Assembly: GCF_963675165.1 (NCBI RefSeq)
Contig: NC_087390.1
Coordinates: forward strand, 3,855,175 to 3,919,174
Direction of reading: 5' to 3'
Origin: Halichondria panicea
Taxonomy: Eukaryota > Porifera > Demospongiae > Suberitida > Halichondriidae
DNA: 64,000 bases
Made by a program: the position numbers and the translations under genes. Below the pieces are notes generated by a model, which was not told the origin of the DNA, ran no database searches, and was given only the letters and a program-made list of their open reading frames with translations. Positions 56,012 through 64,000 of this stretch are shown piece by piece (the stretch's first letter is position 1; each line of letters opens with the position of its first letter).

Positions 56012-56430
56012 ATGAAATTTCACCACTTAGTTTATCAGGATGTACTACATGATTATGACAAGATAAACATTCCTTCAAAACCACAAGCCAGTAGAAATGG
56101 GTCCGGTCTTAGGAGTATCAGTATCCCCATGGGAAGGGGAGTTCCCAAGTATGTGTAAAATGTGGCTATGCAGGAAGTACAGACTCTGTACTTTCCATTG
56201 ATGGTAGTTTCATAAAAATCAGGCTATCTTAGCACGTGTTGTAGTTGCTTGTTCAGTACATGGTTTTGGGCAAGGTTGTATGGCGTCTCCAGTAGAGAAG
56301 CACTTCTGTCAACAAAAGCGTTTCTAAAGACAAGTAACAACCAGTACATTATAAAGGAAGCTCTCAGGTATGTATTGATAGCTGCATCGTACTGTACTTT
56401 TTTCTTTTCAGCGAGTTAAAACCATTTTAA
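56012..56430 (+). CDS. Small convergent ORF of RAG1-like element, copy B
   Basis: The ATG is 18 bp inside the terminal repeat (MKFHHLVYQDVLHDYDKINI). Frame changes follow, then coding-like text CGYAGSTDSVLSIDGSFIKI, ARVVVACSVHGFGQGCMASP, and SNNQYIIKEALS across a GT-AG intron of 44 bp (56,368-56,411), ending ELKPF-stop. Copy A preserves order, intron position and ending. In ProtoRAG elements the RAG2-like gene lies convergent to RAG1-like in this position, but I see no Kelch repeat or PHD finger, and about 110-140 residues is far too short. It could be a remnant or an unrelated accessory protein. Confidence 0.45.
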
Positions 56431-56490
56431 AATGACACTTTTTATTGTTTATCATACAGTACAGTTAACATTAACAAATAAAAAAATAAA

Positions 56491-59400
56491 TCATAAGCTC
56501 TTCTTTTGTCTCTTCTTAGGTGGAGGTCTGCATGCGACGGTGGATGGTGCGATGTGGACGAAGTGTTTCTTCATCATGCATCGAAGCCTTTCAACACCAT
56601 TCGGGATACTCCGGTACGTTATCTTTAGGTTGTTGAAGTAGGCATGGATACTCTCTGCCCCTTGCTCTCCCATGAGCCCTATTCCCACCTGCCACTCATC
56701 AAGCCAGTTGACCACGTGTTTCTCCAGCATGTGCATCTTCGGTGTTACCGTCGCATAAGGAAAATGCTCCCGATAGAACGTCATGAAACTTGAGATGTTC
56801 AGACCTTTGGATTATAAAAGTACTTTCGTTTGTCATTGTGCACAATTATTTACCTAGGGACGCAATGTCCTCCTCTGTGACGGCATTCTGGTTGTAAATG
56901 TTGTGGCACTTACTGAAGAGATTTAACACCACAGAAAACGTCCTCTGTATCTTCTCAGCTCTCTGGTTAATGGTAGGGGTATACTTTCTTGCCTCCACCA
57001 CTACTGAGTTACATAGCTGATGTATGTTGTCAGGCTGCAGAGAGTGATGTCCAACATATTTAAGCTGTAACTACTGTGTTTGTGAAACCTACCTCAAGCG
57101 TTAGGTGAACATGGTTTCCCACGAATGTTCCACCATAGTAGGACTGCCTTCTCACATTGAAACCCTCCAGAGCAGCATCTAGGGTTCTGACAAAGGGACC
57201 ATCCTTTCGTTTGAAGCCCTTTGCGATCACAGCATCCAGTTTGCCGCACTCAGTGTCCTGAAAATCAGTGTGACTGACACATTGTGTATGATTTAGTGCT
57301 TACTAGTTTCTTTGCCTGCCGAGCTTTCTTCTCAATCTCAGAGCGGAGGGCTCGCAACTCAGGATCATCCTCCTCCTCACCCTCGGCGAACACCACAAGC
57401 AAGGCGACCAGTTCGTTGAGTTGAGCCACTTCATCATTTGCTCTGTAATTATGTTCACTTAATAAATGCGTATTTATTGTTAATACATGTAAATAACCTG
57501 TCTAGCTCATCCCTGAGGGTCCTGGCTCGAGCAAAGTCATCCATATAGTTAGCGTATGTGGGACCACCCTTCTCGCGACTATCTCGTTCGTCTCTTACAG
57601 CCCTGTCAAGTTGATGACACTCGTCCTCTAGAAGTTGGAAGAGGCGGTAGAATATTCCCAAACTTATATGTAGCCCTGGTGGGCAAACCTACGTTTCCAT
57701 TGGAGATAAGGTGAGTGGTAAATAATAATGTCATATCTTACTTGATTCAAAGGAATTTGTTTGAAAAAAGGTTCCCTAATGCAGTTGTTGAAATGCTTCA
57801 CTCTGCTTCACTCTGCTTGGTATCCCACCGGCGGCAATGAAGTTGTGGTGGTCCTGCAACAAGCTGCCTATATTTCTACTTGCAACTGTGGTGGGTGGTG
57901 TCCTCAGCTGATCGGATGCTATCAAACACCATAAACAGCAATGTCGACCTACATGTGTAATTATTATAATACAGGCCCGAAGTATTACTTATTATAATTG
58001 TACCTGCAGCACCTGACAAGCCAAATATGTTGCACAGGAACTCATAGTCTCCGCTGAGAAACACTCGAATATTCTTTCCTCTAAAAGTTAAAGAGTATGA
58101 AACTATGTATTGTTGGTTTTTTAGTACCTCCACGTTTTGTTGTGCAGGTTGTCGATCTCGTCCTGGTCCTGGAAGCGCTGTAGTGCTATCTTGAGGTTGG
58201 TTGCGTTGTCAGGAGCTTCAAACGCACAGGTGTTGATAGGGGAATTTGGGTGGTCGACGTTAACGATTTGGAAGGTCATTTTAAAACTCCCTCCTCCCTT
58301 GTCCCCTCCAAGCTTGACCCATATCTCATTTTCTGGGATTTTACCGTTGTGCCAGGTTAGTCGGTGCACTCTAAATAGATTAAAGTGTTACACAGTATCT
58401 GTATGGTTACATATGTAATTTATTGGTAGAGCATGGTCTCTACCTTCTCCCAAAGATGTGGAGTGAAGCACATAGGGACATTCTTTACTTCCACTGTGTG
58501 TCCGCCATCTCTGAGTGGGAATGTGAAGGGGACTAGCTCAGCCTTAAGATTTTCAACACACGCGAGAGAATCAGCTTCAGCCCGCATCTTCTTCTCTGAA
58601 GCTATCTTTACATTTGGTCCCAACATGCTATATAAGAGGGAAAATTGCTTGAGGTAGAGGAAGTATGTTATCTGTACATGTTATCTGTACATGTATTTAC
58701 GCCTTCATGATCCGCAGCTTGTGATACGGTATTGTCAAGACCGACCGATTGTATCCCCAGGCTCTCTGCAACTGAAAACTTGATCTGGAAGCACCCTGTT
58801 GTCTTCTTGAGATCCTCCACCAACTTCTCCCGGTCTTCATTTTCTCCCGGTCTTCATTCCTTGTTGCTTTCACCTCGTGGCTCATCTGTAGCACCTCTTC
58901 TCCACCGCTCACCAGTCTTCGAACCTCCAGCAGCTCACCGCTGCGACGTCTCAAGGTGGTTTGGCTGGCACTCGCACTAGATACTCGGGGTGAGCTAACT
59001 TGTACCAGGGTTCGAGACTGTGGAATTATGCATTCTATAATAATTATTGGCATATTTATTTGTGTTCTTACCTGTCCTCCCGTCTTCACTTGTAGAGACT
59101 GGGAGCTGTGCATACTGCGCTTGATTAGGCTAGATTGCCATTTCTCCTCCATTGGGGACAGTGACACGCATTCAGGCGTGTTTAGGAGATCAGATAGGTT
59201 GAGTGGAGCAGATTTGAAATACGAGGTCCCACACATGCTGTCAATGTGCTCTTTGTGGTGTCTAAGGAATCCCTGCTTTGAACACTTACTGCATGTTACC
59301 TCAATACATTCCAATGCCCTCAGGGTGATCTCAGAAGGAGGGTTGATGTTTTCAAGATCGCTGAGGTGGTCTGTTTTGAGGTGACAGAAAGGACACGATG

Positions 59401-59991
59401 GGGATTGAGACACTTGTAACCACCTGCACAAGCAACCAGCACAGGCAAGCCTACCACACAGCTGTAACTCAATCGGTCTGTCTAGTATGTACAAGCATAC
59501 AGGACAATCGAAAAAACTTTGTGAGGCAACAACCGATTCTTGCTGACAGATGGTGGGAGGAGCTATCGATTTAATGTGCTTGATCGCTGACTGGAATGAG
59601 CCTTTTGCTGGTCTGCCAGGTGTGTAGGATTGTTTCTTTGGCCTCCCACCAACACTGTGAGTGCTAACGCTTAAACAAACTGAGCAATTAACACTGTGTG
59701 CAGACCAGGTCGCAATCGTTTTTTGTGGATTATAATCTTTTCCGTCTCTAGTGTGCTTAATAGTATGATAAATAATGTTATTGCATGGGTGACAATATGA
59801 TTGGGGATGAATTGCGTCCACATCTTCGTTCACTTCTATCCCAAAATCACTTCTATCCCAAAAACCTCCAGAAGATCAACCTTTCTGTCTGAACAGGAAT
59901 ACTTATGGCCTTGAGGACCTTTCTTGTTCCTGAAATAAGACCCACACACCCGACAGTGCTTGGAGAGTGCTACAAGGTGCTCATCATCCAT
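56491..59991 (-). CDS. RAG1-like transposase (11 exons), copy B
   Basis: ATG at 59,991. Exons: 59,072-59,991; 58,701-59,017; 58,444-58,627; 58,128-58,370; 58,005-58,080; 57,742-57,948; 57,498-57,688; 57,304-57,442; 57,093-57,257; 56,854-57,034; 56,491-56,804, joined by GT-AG introns of about 47-240 bp. Total is about 978 codons; RAG1 is about 1,040. N-terminal Zn region (CRVCGSYF; CHPCNNI; CSVC), GGRPKK/PGRPAKG, RING (CPVCLYILDRPIELQLCGRL...CPFC, about residues 160-210), second finger (CSKCSKQGFLRHHKEHIDSMC type). The core follows: first Asp in KLGGDKGGGSFKMTFQI (about 497), second in FLSGDYEFLCNIFGLSG (about 566), C-x2-C in RHCCLWC, PFFKQIPLNQVCPPGLHISL, H-x4-H in PKMHMLEKH (about 899) and Glu in GEQGAESIHAYFN (about 925). 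These match the order of RAG1 D600, D708, C727/C730, H937/H942 and E962. Frame breaks: a 17-bp duplication at 59,830-59,863, another at 58,825-58,858, and a 10-bp one near 57,790. Removing the duplicates restores the frame. Confidence 0.85.
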
Positions 59992-60522
59992 TCCTGAATG
60001 TATTATTTGTTGTTAGTCTTTAACCATACTATGTGAGTATATATAAATCATTATTGTATTGAAGTCGTAATTATTTTTTGTCAATTTTTGGTCAATTTTC
60101 AATCCTAATTAATATTTGTTGCAAAAAAAAGTGAAGTTACCTGTTGCTGTCAAATAGTAGTATGAGACTTCCTCTTGGGATTGCTGCAGAGATCACTTGA
60201 AGAAAAACTCTTTTGTTGTCAGGAATTAGTGGTCAAAACATCTACTTAGCACCTTGTAGTTGACCATTAATTAAGTGCAGTGTAGTTTGCAGGTGCGCAT
60301 GGGCAGCCTAATGACTGTTGCTATGCGCATTTGGTGTCATTCAGTAGAGGACAAGGTGCACATGACTGTCACTCTGCTTTCATGTGATTTAGATGAATAA
60401 CTAAGCAGTTGCCATGGGTAAATATTTCATAATACAAGAAATTTACAGATGTAAAACCACACCCACTTTTCAATATTTCATTGAGTTGCATTCTGTTCTA
60501 ATTACCAACTAAGTAGCAGTCT
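59992..60522 (-). promoter_or_regulatory. 5' leader and presumptive promoter of RAG1-like element
   Basis: About 530 bp between the terminal repeat and the ATG are conserved, diverged but colinear, with 36,544-37,040 of copy A (blocks AGTGGGTGTGGTTTT, CATGTGCACCTTGTC-type, CTGCAAACTACACTGCA-type). Conservation in two copies suggests function as a promoter or transposase-binding region. No defined TATA box is claimed. Confidence 0.5.
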
Positions 60523-60535
60523 TGAAACAGCGGTG
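60523..60535 (-). repeat. RAG1-like element copy B, right terminal inverted repeat
   Basis: Reverse complement CACCGCTGTTTCA, followed inward by AGACTGCTACTTAGTTGG. GTTA (60,536-60,539) is the right copy of the target duplication. Confidence 0.88.
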
Positions 60536-61650
60536 GTTAGAATGCACAAAGAAGCGAAAACTCATGCAGAACAAATCACAATTGAGAGAGAACATGGCTG
60601 CAGATACTTTGTCATTCTAGAACTTCCTTATTTTGAGGTATTCTGTTATGCACAATCTGTTACTGGGAACCGCAAAACGCTTTCTTTCTGTTTTCTGTTT
60701 GAGCATACAGGGAAAGGTAGATAGTTTCATCACACCTTCTGATGTGGGTCGGATACCTTCGAAAATAGCTAGTGGATTCTCAGGATTTACAGCTGAGGAA
60801 CTGGACTCTTATTTATTCACTGAAAGGAGTTTTACCACATAGACTGTTGGCTGTTATTTGTCAAAGCAGTTTCCTTACTGTGTAGGCGTCGCATAACTCT
60901 TTTAGCACTGGAAAAAGGTGATGACCTCTTAATGGAGAAACTGTACGGTAAAGACAAGTACACCATCAATATTCATCTTCATGCTCACTTGAAGGAAGCT
61001 CATTTTGGCTATTTAGTTTTAAACTATTTAGTTTTAAACGTACTAATTGCCATGACATTTCATTGCAGTTAATGAGGATATGTTGGGTTACACAATTGGC
61101 CTGAGGAATATCGATCAAACTTTATACCACTCCTTAAGAATAAAGACTATTGAGGTGGTTCTCTTCAGCCGGACTGTTTAGAGCAAGCTCTGAAAGATGA
61201 GTTAGTTACGATACCCCCAGTTATTGAAAGAGCTTGGGAAGTTTCTCAAAAGCATGAGCTGACGACTTCGCTAATTGGGCATGTTTGTTAACTCTTTACC
61301 ATAAGCACCGACTTTAACTATTGGAGGATTTGTACTAGGCTATACCACTAAAACTCATGTGATGGCTATTAATCCTAATGGAACTGCACTTCGCTAAAAT
61401 TGAACATTTTTGTAAGGTAAACTATAATTGTTCAGATTCTACTGGCACTACTTCAAAATGGGTTGCTAGTGTAGTGTTTTATGATGTGCATCAATGCCGA
61501 GTGTGGTATGGTGGACCGACTGAAGTGTGGTGTCGTTCTCTGTCAGCAGCTGGTTCGCTTTACATCGACTTATCAGGTATTCAAAGTCGCGTTGCATATT
61601 GTGAAGCTGATGTTGATTTCGGAAGAGTGATTGGAATTATGATTGTATCA
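60536..61650 (+). pseudogene. CACTA/EnSpm Tnp2-like transposase copy 2, 3' part
   Basis: It resumes the gene cut at 55,993: HKEAKTHAEQITIEREHGCR, YFVILELPYFEV, LRYSVMHNLLLGTAKRF, DSFITPSDVGRIPSKIASGF and SGFTAEELDS. Then comes GKDKYTINIHLHAHLKEAHF-type text (about 60,950-61,010) and a C-terminal block KWVASVVFYDVHQCRVWYGG, PTEVWCRSLSA and VAYCEADVDFGRVIG. VMHNLLLGTAK corresponds to the DPMHNLxxGTAKH motif in copy 1. A one-base change near the junction shifts the frame even after removing one GTTA. Large internal gaps and stops show decay. Confidence 0.82.
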
Positions 61651-61799
61651 TCCTTAACCAATAATTATTATAACGCATGCAAACACTACACTACAGTATA
61701 ATTATATATAATAATTATGTTCATCATGTCAAGTGCACTGTATCCATGAATTCGATTTACTATTTAACTATGACATTGAAATTTTTCTAAAATAGCAGT

Positions 61800-62794
61800 A
61801 GCTGTAGCTGTTGGCCTCTTATAAAAGTCGGTATCTATCTGCCACAGCAGTTTTAATATCTATTACATTATTAAAACATTCATTGTCGATACACTTGCAT
61901 TGTCGATACACTTGTACAGCACACTCCCAAGTGAAAAAATATCACTTTGCGGACTTAGCTGGTGTTGTCCTTCGATTATTTCTGGTGCAATGTTCTGGTG
62001 CAATGAGAGGCAATGTGAGGATACTTAACACGATAATCAGCTTTAGCGTTTTCAGTCAACCTTAATCGCTTTTTTTCGGAAATTGCAGTAGCCATGCCAA
62101 AGTCAATAAGTACAGTTTGCACTCTCACGTGATTATGGCCTATCTGGTTCTGTCGATATCGACTGCGAGAGAAGTGCCTTTGATATCATTATGTAGTACA
62201 TGGGCATCGTTGTGAAGATATCTGATTGCTTCAACTAGCTGTGCACACAAGTTGCAAACCATCCTTACTCAGTCCCTATTCCATGAAATTGCATCACAAG
62301 TCTGTACGGTTTTTCTTTTGTGCACACTCCAAAAAGATATGGTAGGTAAGGGTGGCACAGTTTCGTTAGAATTTCGGCTTCATTTTTAACATCTTCAAGT
62401 ACAGTTTTGGGCAAAATTGACACTACCTTCATGCCACGGTAAAAATGGATTTTAACCACTCCAAAACTACCTCTTCCTGCCCATCGCTCAATTTCACTGA
62501 CATTCTGTGGTTCAATTTCATGAAGCGCCGCTGTGGTGGTCCTGGAAATAGCTACATTAGTTGTTGCAGCTCCTTGACATGTTTCTATAAAGGAGTACGT
62601 TCTATAAAGGAGTACGTTCTTTTCAGACTGACATCTCAATAACCTCTCTTTGTCATAAGATTCTTGCAAAACTTTAATTTTCTTTTCTGCTGGCTTTCTT
62701 TGGAGACGTTTCTTTTTCTTTCTTTTATTCCTCTCATTTTACATTTTTCTTTTAGGATCCTAAAACGCTTTACATACTTTGGTGGAGCTTCCAT
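61800..62794 (-). pseudogene. Protein kinase, tyrosine-kinase-like, degraded
   Basis: The probable start is MEAPPKYVKRFRILKEK at 62,794, followed by a Lys-rich, coiled-coil-like N-terminus (KKRLQRKPAEKKIKVLQESY). The kinase domain starts WAGRGSFGVVKIHFYRGMKV (Gly-rich loop), then KNEAEILTKLCHPYLPYLFG (alpha-C Glu), RYLHNDAHVLHNDIKGT (catalytic loop with HND in place of HRD), VLIDFGMATAISEKKRLRL (DFG intact) and YRVKYPHIA.P (activation/APE region), then SDIFSLG-like text. Stops and frame changes occur between motifs, some at perfect duplications (62,583-62,616; 61,881-61,914; about 61,985-62,010). The family looks like the lineage-expanded kinases of sponges (inference). Confidence 0.7.
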
Positions 62795-62887
62795 AATTAT
62801 TATCATTGCTGTTTTTAATAAAGCCCACTAAGGCGTGGTTTAGGTCTGACCTATGCGCTCGAGCCAGCTAGCTAGCTAGCTAGAGTT

Positions 62888-62967
62888 TTAGCTTGCCTCA
62901 TGCTGTCAAGATGTCTCATCTTTTGTCGGCAATGCAAGCTGCCAAGATGTAGGCAGTGTCCATAGTG
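62888..62967. repeat. Minisatellite, left flank of TIR element
   Basis: It has the same words as 63,710-64,000 (TTAGCTTGCC, TGCTGTCAAGATGTCTCATC, AAGCTGCCAAGATGT, AGGCAGTG). The array was split by insertion of the element at 62,968. Confidence 0.75.
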
Positions 62968-63709
62968 CAGAGGCGGATCTAGACATTAGAAAAGGGTGGT
63001 TCCTAAAAGCAATTGGTAAATAGATAACGGATAACGAGCCCGAAGGGTGAGTGTTAAGCCTCGCGTAGCGCGGAAAATTGGACCACGCCCACTTCCGATG
63101 TAACATCCGCTCATTTCCGGTGTCGTTTCCTGTCACCTGAGTGCTAGGCCAAGGGCTAGGCCTTTAGGGAGGTCAATTATAGTACCGTAGTAGATGTAAG
63201 ATTATGTCTAGCTATAAACCTACAATCAAAGTTGTTTTTATTTATAAGTTTTGTTGTTTATTTATCATAATTTATATGATTTGGATTTTTATTTATGTGA
63301 AACCGTACCTGCTTTACTCTTTTTGAAGAATGTTGAAATTGGCACTTGACTTGGTCTCTTCCTGTTACTCATTGTTGTATAATAAGTAAGTCTGGTTGAA
63401 CATAATTACCACAATCAAAGCTGCATGACCACTGGACACGTGGATGTGGGTTTATCCCCATCTTGTATCCAATTAATTACTGCTTACTATGCAACGCGAT
63501 CAGTTGAGAAAGAGTAAAGAAGCTGCCACTGCTTTTAGCTAAGTTCTATTCCTTCTAGAGTGGACTACATGCAGGTATTGACATTACTACATAAGTAGAA
63601 TAGGTAAAACATGACTAAATGACTGTAGATTGCTAAAAATCAATTTTAATATTTTGAGCAAAAGGGGGGTTCCTTTGCTCCCTTGGATCTCCCCCTGGAT
63701 CCGCCTCTG
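62968..63709. mobile_element. Non-autonomous TIR transposon with CAGAGGCGGATC ends
   Basis: The left end CAGAGGCGGATCTAG and the right end (reverse complement) CAGAGGCGGATCCAG match at 14 of 15 bases. TAGTG lies directly outside both (62,963-62,967 and 63,710-63,714). CAGnGGCGG ends are typical of hAT-type MITEs, though those make 8-bp duplications. The repeat background makes the exact duplication length hard to judge. 742 bp, no supported ORF. Confidence 0.72.
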
Positions 63710-63714
63710 TAGTG

Positions 63715-64000
63715 TGTGTTTGATTTAGCTTGCTGTCAAGATGTCTCGTCGGCAAGCTGCCAAGATGTCTCATCTTTAGGCAGTGAGGTATGATTTAGCT
63801 TGCCTCTTGCTGTCAAGATGTCTCATCTTTAGCTGCCAAGATGTCTCATCTTTAGGCAGTGAGGTATTAGTCATAGTACATAGTGTGTGTTTGATTTAGC
63901 TCTTGCCTCATGCTGTCAAGATGTCTCATCTTTTGTCGGCAAGCTGCCAAGATGTCTCATCTTTAGGCAGTGAGGTAGTGAGGTATTAGTCATAGTGTGT
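63715..64000. repeat. Minisatellite of AAGATGTCTCATCTTT units, runs off window
   Basis: Imperfect tandem copies combine TGCTGTCAAGATGTCTCATC, TTTAGCTGCCAAGATG, AGGCAGTGAGGTATTAGTCA and TAGTGTGTGTTTGATTTAGC. Unit order varies, so it is a composite array. AAGATG/CATCTT half-sites make each unit partly palindromic. Confidence 0.85.

Larger units (their letters stand above)
55994..60535 (-). mobile_element. RAG1-like transposon copy B, near complete
   Basis: The ends are inverted 13-bp repeats CACCGCTGTTTCA (55,994-56,006 and 60,523-60,535), each followed inward by an ACTTAGTT subterminal word. GTTA lies directly outside both ends, a 4-bp target duplication. It is inserted in a Tnp2 gene. Inside are an 11-exon RAG1-like gene (minus) and a small convergent gene (plus), with a leader of about 540 bp before the RAG1-like ATG. 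RAG and Transib elements likewise start with CAC and encode this kind of DDE enzyme, although they usually make 5-bp duplications. Total length 4,542 bp. Confidence 0.88.

Noticed and set aside
55838-56158. Reading HRCFTTMKFHHLVYQ as a continuation of the Tnp2 protein
   Set aside because: The same sequence after CACCGCTG occurs in copy A, where the flank is a mariner gene, so it belongs to the RAG1-like element.
56012-56430. Calling the small convergent ORF RAG2-like
   Set aside because: Position fits, but length is too short and no Kelch repeat or PHD finger is visible.
1-64000. CRISPR arrays, operons, ribosome-binding sites, rRNA or tRNA genes
   Set aside because: None found; gene structure with introns and LTR elements is eukaryotic, and the tandem duplications are two-copy events without spacers.

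Overview
The window looks like accessory DNA from an invertebrate animal. It has AT-rich intergenic DNA full of short AT motifs such as ATAATTAT, very short GT-AG introns (about 44-60 bp), long CA microsatellites and many classes of transposable element packed or nested together. Gene style (expanded kinases, a G2E3-like HECT gene, HIRAN and Tnp2 proteins) fits a demosponge such as Amphimedon. That assignment is inference; I saw no marker that settles it. No rRNA, tRNA, CRISPR or prokaryotic gene organisation is visible.

Layout. 1-6.1 kb: fold-back and TTAA-type miniature elements, a HIRAN/Ulp1-like transposon gene, a pogo-like transposase (-) and a Crypton-type tyrosine recombinase (+). 6.4-9.2 kb: a HECT-ligase-family gene split by a degraded Ty3/gypsy piece. 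9.4-16.1 kb: a minus-strand gypsy element carrying a nested, very young plus-strand gypsy element (10,253-14,391) with identical LTRs and a 5-bp target duplication. 17-23.6 kb: candidate host-like exons (one with HMG-box-like character), a Tnp2 fragment and an unrecognised gene. 23.9-28.2 kb: a young but broken Ty1/copia element. 28.2-38.5 kb: pieces of a mariner-like transposase invaded by a RAG1-like transposon, now scrambled, plus a Tnp4-like transposase fragment and a YqaJ nuclease fragment. 39-49 kb: a gypsy fragment, an inverted pair of TTAA elements, CA repeats and a possible multi-exon gene. 49.5-51.9 kb: a CACTA/EnSpm Tnp2 gene. 54-61.7 kb: a second Tnp2 gene, interrupted by a near-complete RAG1-like transposon (55,994-60,535). 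61.8-64 kb: a degraded protein kinase and a TIR element inside a minisatellite.

The most important content is the RAG1-like transposon, present twice. It has 13-bp inverted repeats beginning CACCGCTG. It encodes an 11-exon protein with RAG1 architecture: N-terminal Zn region, RING, second finger, and a DDE core with the C-x2-C and H-x4-H zinc ligands. A small convergent gene lies where RAG2-like genes sit in ProtoRAG. Both copies are flanked by 4-bp target duplications, and in copy A removing one duplicate restores the interrupted mariner reading frame.

Caution: the sequence is peppered with perfect tandem duplications of 8-17 bp (17 bp is the commonest size and almost never exceeded), and many break otherwise good frames. 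They may be an assembly artefact (unmerged contig overlaps) or a real mutational process. Frameshifts in this annotation should be read with that in mind.
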